From: an uncultured Agathobacter sp.
GTDB taxonomy: Bacteria > Bacillota > Clostridia > Lachnospirales > Lachnospiraceae
Direction: 5' to 3'
Assembly: GCA_910587655.1 (NCBI GenBank)
Contig: CAJUND010000017.1
Coordinates: forward strand, 1-27,824
DNA: 27,824 bases
Part shown: positions 1-6,761 of the stretch, piece by piece
How positions within the stretch are numbered: the stretch's first letter is position 1
How the letters are laid out: every line of letters begins with the position of its first letter
Notes under the pieces: generated by a model
What the model saw: the letters and a program-made list of their open reading frames with translations, nothing else
What the model was told of the DNA's origin: nothing
Databases searched by the model: none
Translations under genes and position numbers: made by a program

Positions 1-363
1 GAGCAGGCAGGCATATAGCAAGCATGAAACATAGCTTTAATAAAGTTGGATTATAGTAGTTAAGCATTGACATGAGTAATGGTTTTATTTTGCTTCCTAA
101 ATTTTTATAACTTTCAGGATAATAGAAATAATATGCGAATAGGTGGATTAAAAGGTATGAAATAGATATAAAAATATTCTAAACTCAAATAGATGAGATG
201 AATTAGAAGATAATGCATCATTTGTAACCTATGTTCCTACAAACTCAGGGGAAGAAATGGATTTTTGGTTTGAGTTTGATTTTAACATAGAAAGTGATGA
301 ACAGGTTACAGTGATTTTTAATGTGAATTATTAAGAAACTGAATTGAAAGAGGAGAAAACAAC
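1..363. other. AT-rich stretch with no intact gene
   Basis: This opening segment is markedly AT-rich and has no ORF with a credible start and ribosome site on either strand. The only coding-like signal is a startless reading frame near its right end, listed separately. An open frame on the minus strand (245-430) lacks an SD and has a low-complexity, Phe-rich translation, so it was not called. The SD of the next gene (AAGAGGAG, near 349-356) lies at the right edge. Confidence 0.5.
197..334 (+). pseudogene. Possible C-terminal remnant of an unknown protein
   Basis: After an in-frame TGA at 194-196, a frame of 45 codons runs to TAA at 332-334. Its translation (beginning DELEDNASFV and ending TVIFNVNY) has the mixed acidic and beta-strand-like composition of a real protein tail. 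There is no ATG, GTG or TTG with a ribosome site to start it. It may be the decayed 3' end of a gene disrupted by rearrangement at this accessory edge. The family is not recognised, and chance openness in AT-rich DNA is a real alternative. Confidence 0.25.
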
Positions 364-963
364 ATGAAAAAGACAATATTATTTGTAATTTTACAGCAGT
401 ATGCTGACTGGGAAGCTGCATATATTTCATCTGCCGTCTCCATGCTGGGACAGGGAAAATATGAAATTAAAACGGTGTCTTTATCAAAGGATGCCGTTCT
501 GTCAATCGGCGGTTTTAAGGTTTTGCCTAATTATGATATTGCCTCAGTTCCGGATGATTATGAAGCCCTGATTCTGATCGGAGGTATGACGTGGAGAAGC
601 GAAAACACGCAGCCGGTTAAGGAACTTGCAAAGGACTGTTTTCAAAAAGGAAAGTTACTGGGTGGAATTTGTGATGCTTCCGCATTTTTAGGTACGGCAG
701 GTATTTTGAATGATGTGGTTCATACAAGCAATGATTTAAACGATTTAAAGCAGTGGGCAGGTTCTGCTTATACGGGCGAAGCGAAATACATTCCAAAACA
801 GGCGGTCAGTGATAAAAATATTATAACCGCTAACGGTACAGCCCCGATGGAATTTGCAAAGGAAATTTTGTCAGCTTTAAATGTTGCAGATAAAGATAAA
901 ATAGCAGAATGGTATAATTTTCATAAACTTGGATATTATACTGCACCGTTACCTGAAATGTAA
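364..963 (+). CDS. DJ-1/PfpI family protein (type 1 glutamine amidotransferase-like)
   Basis: This 199-residue protein has the DJ-1/PfpI fold signature. It opens with a beta-strand (TILFVILQQYADWEA), has a central ALILIGGMTW strand and loop, and carries the nucleophile elbow GGICDAS near residue 100, with Cys as the expected reactive residue. Later ITANGTAPMEFA matches the segment that follows the nucleophile in YoaZ/PfpI-like proteins. The length is normal for single-domain members, which include chaperones, glyoxalases and peptidase-like proteins, so the substrate cannot be set from sequence. No signal peptide is seen, so it is probably cytosolic. The ATG follows a good SD (AAGAGGAG). It stands alone, 57 bases before the broken nucleotidyltransferase gene. 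Confidence 0.85.
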   Translation: MKKTILFVILQQYADWEAAYISSAVSMLGQGKYEIKTVSLSKDAVLSIGGFKVLPNYDIASVPDDYEALILIGGMTWRSENTQPVKELAKDCFQKGKLLGGICDASAFLGTAGILNDVVHTSNDLNDLKQWAGSAYTGEAKYIPKQAVSDKNIITANGTAPMEFAKEILSALNVADKDKIAEWYNFHKLGYYTAPLPEM

Positions 964-1020
964 TTTCCGGTTTATCCGGAAGTTAAAACAGGGAGGGAAT
1001 TGCTTAAAGGAGAGGTAATT

Positions 1021-2055
1021 ATGAATAACGTAAATCAAAAAATAATTAACGCAGTTATAGAAAAAGCAGAGAAAGTATGTCCGGATTCGCTGGCTTTTAT
1101 AGGAATATATGGCTCTGTTGTTACAGGAGATGAGTATGAGAAATCAGATTTGGATTTGCTCATACTTATTCAGGACGATGGGGGATGGAAGCTTGGTACG
1201 GGCTTTATTCTGGATGACAGAAAAGTAGGCTATGACATATATTGTACAAACTGGGATGGGCTTAAATATGATGCTGCATGCCATCATGCCTAGATTTCTA
1301 AATTGATGGATTCCCAAATCGTGTATATCAAAAACCAGGAAGCTTATGATGAACTGTGTAAATTAAGAGAACAGACAAATCTATTTTTGGCATCTGAGGA
1401 ACGTTTCCAAAGAGTGAGAGAATTGGTAGACAAAGCAAAAATATCCTATGCTAATGCTTATTTACATGAGGAATTAGGGCAGGTACGCCTGGATGCGTTT
1501 GGGGTAATGTGTTACCTTATGGATGCAATTATGCTTTTTCATGGAAGATATTTTAAGCGCGGCACAAAAAGAATGCTTGAAGAATTAGCAGCATTACCAA
1601 TCGAAGAGGATTTTGTTGATAACTTAAAAAGCGTAGCTTCAAGTAAAGATATTTTGGAGCTAAGAGCCTTGTCAAAGAGCCTTCTTTTATTTGCAGAAGG
1701 ACATCTGAAACAGGAGAAAGAAAAAGAAAAACCTTCCGAAAGTCTTTCCGGCACTTATGAAGAAATGTATTCAAACTGGAGAAACAAGGTAGAAGAAGCG
1801 GCTAAACAAAATAATGTTTTTGCATCTTTCATGAATATGTGCAATCTGTATTATATGTTTGCAGAGATTTCATCTGAGGTTGCCATAGGAACTTACGATA
1901 TTATGGAAGAGTATAACCCTGATTGTTTAGAGGACAACGTCAGTCTGTTTGACACGTGTTTGCAAAAATACGAGGCAGTATATAAAACAGCGGGAATAGC
2001 AGTTAAGCATTTTCGTGGTGTGGATGAGTTTGTTGCAGATTATTTGGAGAAATAG
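1021..2055 (+). pseudogene. Nucleotidyltransferase-domain protein interrupted by one in-frame amber codon
   Basis: One continuous frame of about 345 codons is broken only by TAG at 1291-1293. The ATG at 1021 has an SD (AAAGGAG at 1006-1012); an upstream TTG at 1000 precedes that SD and is not credible. The N-terminal part has the pol-beta/MNT signature GSVVTG followed by SDLDLLI, the metal-binding Asp pair of antibiotic-type nucleotidyltransferases. The frame then runs DAACHHA-stop-ISKLMDSQIVY with no shift. The remaining 250 residues are mainly helical (for example RALSKSLLLF and CNLYYMFAEIS), as in the C-terminal domain of these enzymes. The downstream part has TTG/ATG codons at 1303/1306 but no SD, so independent translation is unlikely. 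A recent nonsense mutation is the simplest reading; amber suppression or a base-call error are alternatives. The substrate is unknown. Confidence 0.8.
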
Positions 2056-2108
2056 ACATTCATGAGATTTGCATTAATCGGGTGAATTTGATGGAGGAAC
2101 ATATAAGA

Positions 2109-2561
2109 ATGCGATTTGTATATACTGACGGCGGCAATTCTGATTTTATTGAATTGTGTCACGAGTTGGATAATTTTCTAAACGAACTTGTTGGAGGAGA
2201 AGAAAACAGGGCAGAATACATTCCATATAATCAGCTTGATGATATTCATGATGTAATTGTTGCATATGATGATGATATTCCAGTTGGAAGCGCCAGTTTC
2301 AAAAAGTATGATAATGAATGTGCCGAAGTAAAACGTGTCTTTATCAAGCGGGAATACAGAGGCAGGGGAATTTCAAACAAATTAATGGAACTGTTAGAGA
2401 ATGCTGCAAAGGAACAGGGGTACCACTATCTGATTTTGGAATCCGGGGAACAACTTGTTGCAGCAATGGCACTGTATAGAAAAATTGGCTATAAAGTAAT
2501 CCCAAATTATGGACAGTATAAGGACATGCCCGATTCGGTTTGCATGAGAAAGAAATTGTAA
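2109..2561 (+). CDS. GNAT family N-acetyltransferase
   Basis: This 150-residue acetyltransferase would transfer an acetyl group from acetyl-CoA to an amine that cannot be identified here. The GNAT core is clear: a central strand with AEVKRVFIKREYRGRG, in which RGRGIS is the pyrophosphate-binding loop (R/Q-x-x-G-x-G/A), then LMELLENAAKEQGY and a final strand leading to ALYRKIGYK, the usual C-terminal motif. The frame extends upstream to a GTG at 2082, but the ATG at 2109 has an SD (GGAGG at 2094-2098) at proper spacing and is preferred. It follows the broken nucleotidyltransferase gene on the same strand and ends one base before the convergent PNPOx-fold gene. Confidence 0.85.
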   Translation: MRFVYTDGGNSDFIELCHELDNFLNELVGGEENRAEYIPYNQLDDIHDVIVAYDDDIPVGSASFKKYDNECAEVKRVFIKREYRGRGISNKLMELLENAAKEQGYHYLILESGEQLVAAMALYRKIGYKVIPNYGQYKDMPDSVCMRKKL

Positions 2562-2562
2562 A

Positions 2563-3039
2563 TTAGTTAGTGTTCTTCATTCGTTTCTTACCCGTAACCT
2601 TTTCTACCACCAGTTTGAATACTTTTGTGTACTGCATAACTGATTTATTAAATGGAAAATCTTCCTGATGATAATGTTTCATCAACAGACATAAAGCGTT
2701 GTATTTTTCATCATCAGAAAGCATTTCCATATGCCCCTGCCCGATTACGCTTTCATATTCCATGGTACAGTTTCCCGTTTCAGTTTCTGTCACTAATTTA
2801 TGTTCGCAGTCCATTTCAAAGCTGACCCTGTTATCCTGTTTTATTAAATCATATTTTGTGCCTTCCATTGCCCCGTGGAAATATAATACAATATGATTCT
2901 CCTTTATCTCCATGCCAAAATTCAGGGGTAAGATATATGGATAGCCTTGATTGTTTAAAGCGATTCTGCATACATCACATTTTTCCATAATAGCTGTAAT
3001 ATCTTTAAATTCCGTTACTTCTCTGTCCGAACGCCGCAT
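2563..3039 (-). CDS. Pyridoxamine 5'-phosphate oxidase-fold (NimA-like) flavoprotein
   Basis: This 158-residue protein begins MRRSDREV and has the split beta-barrel pattern of the NimA/PNPOx-like family: VCRIALNNQGYPYILPLNFG near the N-terminus, then IVLYFHGAMEG and RVSFEMDCEH. Members bind FMN or related cofactors and reduce small molecules, and some are linked to nitroimidazole resistance. The frame is open to an ATG at 3111, but the ATG at 3039 has a strong SD (GGGAGGGG) just upstream and matches the usual family N-terminus. It is the last of four minus-strand genes and converges with the GNAT gene, with stops one base apart. Confidence 0.85.
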   Translation of the reverse strand: MRRSDREVTEFKDITAIMEKCDVCRIALNNQGYPYILPLNFGMEIKENHIVLYFHGAMEGTKYDLIKQDNRVSFEMDCEHKLVTETETGNCTMEYESVIGQGHMEMLSDDEKYNALCLLMKHYHQEDFPFNKSVMQYTKVFKLVVEKVTGKKRMKNTN

Positions 3040-3114
3040 GTTTCCCCTCCCGTATTGTCCTTTCTTTCCATATAGCCATTTGGCGCATTCATCTGTTCCA
3101 TAAAAAGTCATTAA

Positions 3115-3531
3115 CTAAATATCAAAATCCTCCGATTTGAAATTACTGTAATACCTGCCTTTCACTGCCGTGAATTTAAGTACGCAGTAATCAGGATCTG
3201 TGACTCCTTTTTTGTAATACATTTTATCCCCGGTCTGCCAGATTCTTTCTTTTGCTTCAGCTGTTTCCAGTACCTCAACGGTACCTATTAAACTTGCCCC
3301 TCTGAAAAACCGTCTGTCTACAAAATAAACGCTTGCCTTTGGATTGTCTCTGAAAAATTTCACCTTGTTTGATGACGTATTTGTAGAAAACCAGATTTCT
3401 TTAATTCCATTTCGTTCGCGAGGTTTTAACATTGCTTTTGTAATTGGGAAGCCCTGGTCATCAACATAAGCGATAAAACTAAGCTTTGCCTTATCAATCA
3501 TTTTCCCGACTGTTTCCTCTGGATTACGCAT
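3115..3531 (-). CDS. Pyridoxamine 5'-phosphate oxidase-fold protein (general stress protein 26-like)
   Basis: About 139 residues with the small split beta-barrel fold: the first strand SFIAYVDDQGFPITKAM, then EIWFSTNTSSNK, FFRDNPKASVYFVD and LIGTVEVL. This order is typical of single-domain pyridoxamine-oxidase-like proteins that bind FMN, F420-like or haem ligands. The true ligand is unknown. Two ATGs lie six bases apart (3537 and 3531). GGAGG is only 3 bases from the first and 9 from the second, so 3531 is preferred. The gene lies 13-20 bases after the unknown gene upstream and about 75 bases before a second PNPOx-fold gene, so two related flavoprotein-like genes sit side by side. Confidence 0.83.
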   Translation of the reverse strand: MRNPEETVGKMIDKAKLSFIAYVDDQGFPITKAMLKPRERNGIKEIWFSTNTSSNKVKFFRDNPKASVYFVDRRFFRGASLIGTVEVLETAEAKERIWQTGDKMYYKKGVTDPDYCVLKFTAVKGRYYSNFKSEDFDI

Positions 3532-3550
3532 TTTCATATACCTCCATATG

Positions 3551-4087
3551 TTATCTGTACCTGTTAATTATCTCATCACTCCATACGTGAACTTCAATAT
3601 ATCTTTCAGGACCGTATTTCCCGTCATCATTCCAGTCCTGCGGAAATCCATACCTGTCAATAATCTCCAGAATTTCATGATATGTATAAAGCTTATGGCG
3701 GTATTCTTTCCCGTCATTAACAGTGGGGCTGAATGTAGGCATAGAGTCCCCGTAAGTAAAAGAAAGCGTATTGATATCAAACTCTTCAACCGGTATTTTT
3801 ATAAATCTGCAGTTTTCATACCAGGAGTATAACCACGGGCTGTGTTCGGCAACCATATAATGCGGCGCTGTTCTTGATATCTGTCCACCCTTTTTGGCAA
3901 ACTCTGTCCGAATTATGCGCTCACAGTTTCGCCGGTATTCAATATACTTATCATGCCTTTTGGCGCATTGGGTATCCGGCTTTGTGGTTTTTATCGTTTC
4001 CAGAACCTGTTTCGCCTGTTCGGCAGGCAGGTCTGACAAATTTCGGAACGGTCCCGTTGTTTTATCATAATAGTGGTATAAATTCAC
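3551..4087 (-). CDS. Conserved-looking protein of unknown function
   Basis: This 178-residue soluble protein is not assigned to a family. It begins MNLYHYYDKTTGPF and is rich in Tyr, Asp, His and Arg. A helical segment (LPAEQAKQVLETIK) is followed by RRNCERIIRTEFAKKGG, and the C-terminal half has several aromatic stretches (SPWLYSWYENC, YTYHEILEIIDRYGFP, YIEVHVWSDEI). No transmembrane segment or signal peptide is visible. The GTG start has an AAGGAG SD 11 bases upstream, and the stop of the preceding GNAT gene is one base away, so the two are probably co-translated. This pairing suggests related roles but gives no function. Confidence 0.7.
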   Translation of the reverse strand: MNLYHYYDKTTGPFRNLSDLPAEQAKQVLETIKTTKPDTQCAKRHDKYIEYRRNCERIIRTEFAKKGGQISRTAPHYMVAEHSPWLYSWYENCRFIKIPVEEFDINTLSFTYGDSMPTFSPTVNDGKEYRHKLYTYHEILEIIDRYGFPQDWNDDGKYGPERYIEVHVWSDEIINRYR

Positions 4088-4088
4088 T

Positions 4089-4622
4089 TTAATTTACGCT
4101 CCTTAGTTTCTTTGAAAAATACAAAACCAAATCATCATCATTTTTGCATTCCCCGTGCGGTTTGCATATTTCATCATGATACCAGACGCCGGATCCGTCC
4201 GGTATATAACCGCGTTTCACATACATTCGCTGGGCGCTTCCGTAGCCGCTGTGAAGTCCGACCCCAAGATATACCGTATCCGCATATTCGGAAGCAATCT
4301 TCTCGGCAGTATCCATCAGGGCTGCACCTATACCGTGCTTCCGGTATTTTTCCAAAACGCCAAAATCCACGATTTCCGGATAACCTTTTCCCCCGAATGC
4401 GCCCCATGTGCTGTCGGGATAAATATTTATATATCCTACCGGCTTGCGGGAATATTCAGCGACTAAAGAAACCGCCCTGCCGGATTTGCTGTCATCTAAT
4501 CTTTTCAGATACTTGTCAACGGATGCATTCCACCCCTGTTCAATCTCAGCATCTGTAATTTTCCGGGCGTCTTCGTATTCCATGTCGCGGATTATTAATT
4601 CATCCTGTGAAAAATAAACCAT
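4089..4622 (-). CDS. GNAT family N-acetyltransferase
   Basis: This 177-residue acetyl-CoA-dependent acetyltransferase has the core strand PEIVDFGVLEKYRKHGIG, where RKHGIGAAL is the acetyl-CoA pyrophosphate loop. ALMDTAEKIASEY follows, and the C-terminal SAQRMYVKRGYIPDG is the usual R-x-Y-x-K-x-G-Y ending. Before the core, SLVAEYSRKPVGYINIYP fits strands 2-4. The ATG has GGAGG seven bases upstream. It is the first gene of a minus-strand set of four, behind a good sigma-A promoter (4695-4722). The acceptor substrate is unknown. Confidence 0.87.
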   Translation of the reverse strand: MVYFSQDELIIRDMEYEDARKITDAEIEQGWNASVDKYLKRLDDSKSGRAVSLVAEYSRKPVGYINIYPDSTWGAFGGKGYPEIVDFGVLEKYRKHGIGAALMDTAEKIASEYADTVYLGVGLHSGYGSAQRMYVKRGYIPDGSGVWYHDEICKPHGECKNDDDLVLYFSKKLRSVN

Positions 4623-4694
4623 AGTACATCCTCCAAAAATTGCAGTTTGTCCCGCCGTTTATTTCCATAATACATACGGGGTTTTATCAGCTTA

Positions 4695-4722
4695 ATTATA
4701 ACATCCCTGTCAGGCATTGCAA
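4695..4722 (-). promoter_or_regulatory. Sigma-A promoter for the GNAT-led minus-strand operon
   Basis: Read on the minus strand, TTGCAA (4717-4722) is followed after 16 bases by a perfect TATAAT (4695-4700), about 70 bases before the GNAT start. It probably drives the four minus-strand genes down to 2563. Confidence 0.7.
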
Positions 4723-4782
4723 CACATTATGAATGAATTTTGTGAACAAAATAAAATATATTTTGCATCAGCCGCCTCCTGC

Positions 4783-4811
4783 TTGCGCTTTTGATACAAT
4801 ACAAGTATAAT
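4783..4811 (+). promoter_or_regulatory. Sigma-A promoter for the SUKH gene
   Basis: TTGCGC (4783-4788), a 17-base spacer and a perfect TATAAT (4806-4811) lie about 90 bases before the SUKH ATG. It is arranged back to back with the minus-strand promoter at 4695-4722. Confidence 0.6.
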
Positions 4812-4901
4812 AAGCAAAGTATCAGGCGAAAAATATGTAACCGATTTCTTAAAAGAAGAAAAACAAAAATACATAAACCATTATGAAGGAGAACCCCCCG
4901 C

Positions 4902-5450
4902 ATGAACAAAAACCAGTTTTACGAAAAATACCGTGCCCTCGCAGAAAAAGAAGGCAGCTCCATATCAGAAAGCACCGTCACCCCGGAGCAGGTGAACGCC
5001 CTGGAACAGAAATACCATCTAAAAATGCCGCAGGAATACAGGGAGTTTATCAGTGCCGCCGCCCACGAAATCACCCTGCTAAACGGTACCATAGACAACA
5101 TTCATTGTGAAGATGATGTGGAGGTGGAACTGGAAATACCCGCGCAGCCGTTAAACCAGGAGCTCTCAGAGCTGGATGAACTGTTTTCGGGATGCGAAAG
5201 GTATATAAATGCAGGCTATATTCCGTTAGGGGAAATGGACGGCGCATACCTGCTCTGCCTGGACAGCAAAGCGGACGGCATCATGATAAAGTATTTTGAC
5301 CATGAGTATTGCCTGGACCAGGACTTTGCCGCAAGGGAGGAATTTGAAAGCGACGCCATGGTGCTGTTTGACCGTTTTGAGGATTTTATCTCCTGCTTTT
5401 TCGAGGGCAGAAAATATGATGCTTCCAGGTGTGAGGAATATAATGAATAA
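4902..5450 (+). CDS. SMI1/KNR4 (SUKH) family protein
   Basis: This 182-residue acidic cytosolic protein has the SUKH layout. The opening TPEQVNALEQKYHLKMPQEY matches the family's entry helix and the Leu-Pro-x-x-Tyr turn, followed by a strand/loop region. YIPLGEMDGAYLLCLDSKA is the conserved 'I-P-x-G...G...D' strand pair, and a last helix carries FDRFEDFISCFFEG. SUKH proteins in bacteria often act as immunity proteins against contact-dependent or polymorphic toxins, but solitary members have other or unknown roles. No toxin gene lies nearby in this window, so an immunity role is only inferred. The ATG follows an AAGGAG SD at normal spacing and the gene has its own promoter. Confidence 0.82.
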   Translation: MNKNQFYEKYRALAEKEGSSISESTVTPEQVNALEQKYHLKMPQEYREFISAAAHEITLLNGTIDNIHCEDDVEVELEIPAQPLNQELSELDELFSGCERYINAGYIPLGEMDGAYLLCLDSKADGIMIKYFDHEYCLDQDFAAREEFESDAMVLFDRFEDFISCFFEGRKYDASRCEEYNE

Positions 5451-5490
5451 AAACTGACAGCCCCTGACAGCATTTTTCTGCAAAAAACCC

Positions 5491-5519
5491 TTGCAACCAG
5501 CCGGCAAACGTGGTATAGT
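5491..5519 (+). promoter_or_regulatory. Sigma-A promoter of the rpsF-ssb-rpsR operon
   Basis: TTGCAA (5491-5496), exactly 17 bases, then TATAGT (5514-5519). Transcription from here would give a leader of roughly 70 bases before rpsF. Confidence 0.8.
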
Positions 5520-5548
5520 ATATCCTTGTGATAACTATTTTTTCCTTG

Positions 5549-5569
5549 TTCGCAGACAAAGTCCGCGGA
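5549..5569 (+). promoter_or_regulatory. Candidate S6:S18-binding leader structure of rpsF
   Basis: The leader can fold into a hairpin: 5549-5557 pairs with 5561-5569 around an AAA loop, with one A-C mismatch and one G-T pair. The 3' arm contains CCG within GTCCGCGGAC. Autoregulatory rpsF leaders bound by the S6:S18 complex carry a key CCG element in a small hairpin, so this is a plausible member. The match was made by eye and not tested against the covariance model. Confidence 0.4.
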
Positions 5570-5597
5570 CCAGAGACCAAAAGGAGGTAACATTCGC

Positions 5598-5888
5598 ATG
5601 AACAAGTATGAGCTGGCACTGATTATCAGTGCAAGAATTGAGGATGATGCGAGAACAGCAGCCGTTGACAAAGCAAAAGATTACATCACACGCGCAGGCG
5701 GCACTGTTACAGAAGTGGAAGAATGGGGTAAGAAGAAGTTAGCTTACGCAATTCAGAAAATGAACGAAGGCTTCTATTATTTCATCCAGTTTGATGCAGC
5801 ATCAGATGCTCCGGCAAAGATCGAGCAGGATGTCCGTATTATGGACAATGTTCTTCGTTTCTTATGCGTTAGAAAAGACGAGAAATAG
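5598..5888 (+). CDS. rpsF: 30S ribosomal protein S6
   Basis: This 96-residue protein binds with S18 to the central domain of 16S rRNA in the 30S platform. It begins MNKYELALIISARIEDD, followed by the family core VTEVEEWGKKKLAYAIQKMN, where the R/K-rich Gly-Lys-Lys-Leu-Ala-Tyr motif is diagnostic, then EGFYYFIQFDA and the C-terminal helix region DNVLRFLCVRKDE. The length is normal. It has a very strong SD (AAAGGAGG) and is the first gene of the conserved rpsF-ssb-rpsR operon, 21 bases before ssb. Confidence 0.97.
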   Translation: MNKYELALIISARIEDDARTAAVDKAKDYITRAGGTVTEVEEWGKKKLAYAIQKMNEGFYYFIQFDAASDAPAKIEQDVRIMDNVLRFLCVRKDEK

Positions 5889-5909
5889 TATAAGAAAGCG
5901 GGAGAAAAT

Positions 5910-6350
5910 ATGAATAAAGTAATTCTTATGGGCAGATTGACCAGGGATGCAGAAATCCGCTATTCCCAGGGGGAAAGCTCCACAGCAGTTGCAAGATTTA
6001 CAGTTGCCGTGGACCGTCGGTTCCGCCGTGACAACGACGAACAGACAGCAGATTTCATCGGCTGTGTTGCCTTTGGCAGGACAGCAGAATTTCTGGAGAG
6101 ATTCGGACGCAAGGGAACAAAATTTGTTCTTGAGGGAAGAATCCAGACAGGCAGCTATACCAATAAAGACGGACAGCGCGTTTATACCACGGATGTGGTT
6201 GTGGAAAACGCCGAGTTCGCAGAAAGCAAAAACGCAGCCGGCAATGCCGGGGGCGGGGATTTTGGAGCTGCACCATCGCCGAGCGGAGCTGCCGGGGATG
6301 GCTTCATGAATATTCCGGACGGAATTGATGAAGAATTACCGTTTAATTAA
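5910..6350 (+). CDS. ssb: Single-stranded DNA-binding protein
   Basis: This 146-residue SSB coats and protects single-stranded DNA in replication, recombination and repair. The OB fold spans residues 1-105: MNKVILMGRLTRDAEIRYS, VARFTVAVDRRF, FIGCVAFGRTAEFLERF, GTKFVLEGRIQTGSY and VYTTDVVVENAEF. A Gly/Ala/Pro-rich linker follows, then the acidic tip ending DEELPFN, the docking site for partner proteins. Here the usual Pro-Phe is followed by one extra Asn. It lies between rpsF and rpsR, the classical position that coordinates SSB with ribosomal protein supply. The ATG has a GGGAG SD. Confidence 0.97.
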   Translation: MNKVILMGRLTRDAEIRYSQGESSTAVARFTVAVDRRFRRDNDEQTADFIGCVAFGRTAEFLERFGRKGTKFVLEGRIQTGSYTNKDGQRVYTTDVVVENAEFAESKNAAGNAGGGDFGAAPSPSGAAGDGFMNIPDGIDEELPFN

Positions 6351-6375
6351 ATGATTTTAAAAGGAGGTAACAACC

Positions 6376-6636
6376 ATGGCTTTCAATAAGACAGACCGCG
6401 AAGGTTCTTCCATGAAAAGAAGACCTGTACGCAGAAGAAAAAAAGTCTGCGTATTCTGCGGCAAGGATAATGTCATTGATTATAAGGATACCAACAAGTT
6501 AAAGAGATACATCTCTGAGAGAGGAAAAATTCTTCCTCGCCGTATCACAGGTAACTGTGCAAAGCACCAGAGGGCTCTTACTGTTGCAATCAAGAGAGCA
6601 CGTCATCTGGCAATGATGCCATATGTTTGTGAATAA
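6376..6636 (+). CDS. rpsR: 30S ribosomal protein S18
   Basis: This 86-residue basic protein forms a heterodimer with S6 on the 30S platform. The core DTNKLKRYISERGKILPRRI, together with the C-terminal HQRALTVAIKRARHLAMMP, is diagnostic. The N-terminal part has CVFCGK with a later C-x-x-H (GNCAKH), so it is the four-ligand, zinc-binding (C+) form of S18. In many bacteria a zinc-free paralogue replaces this form under zinc shortage; none is seen here. The SD is AAAAGGAGG. It is the last gene of the operon, with a terminator right after it. Confidence 0.97.
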   Translation: MAFNKTDREGSSMKRRPVRRRKKVCVFCGKDNVIDYKDTNKLKRYISERGKILPRRITGNCAKHQRALTVAIKRARHLAMMPYVCE

Positions 6637-6659
6637 TCGCACATAAAGCGAAAATAGGG

Positions 6660-6713
6660 GACGACAGCCAATTACAAAACGTAAACCGTCTTGGGTTGGA
6701 TGTCGTCTTTTTT
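6660..6713 (+). terminator. Rho-independent terminator of the rpsF-ssb-rpsR operon
   Basis: The outer stem GACGACA (6660-6666) pairs with TGTCGTC (6701-6707), and the inner CCAA (6668-6671) pairs with TTGG (6696-6699). A run of six T follows. The long loop is unusual, but the stem-plus-U-tract pattern is clear. Confidence 0.8.
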
Positions 6714-6761
6714 CCGTTATATATCAAGAGGTATAAGATTTAATAGCAAGGAGAATGGAAA

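Noticed and set aside
1000..1020. TTG start for the nucleotidyltransferase
   Set aside because: The SD lies downstream of it and before the ATG at 1021.
3548..4558. Several plus-strand frames opposite the unknown gene and the GNAT gene
   Set aside because: None has an SD or recognisable domain, and the minus-strand genes are better supported by family motifs and ribosome sites.
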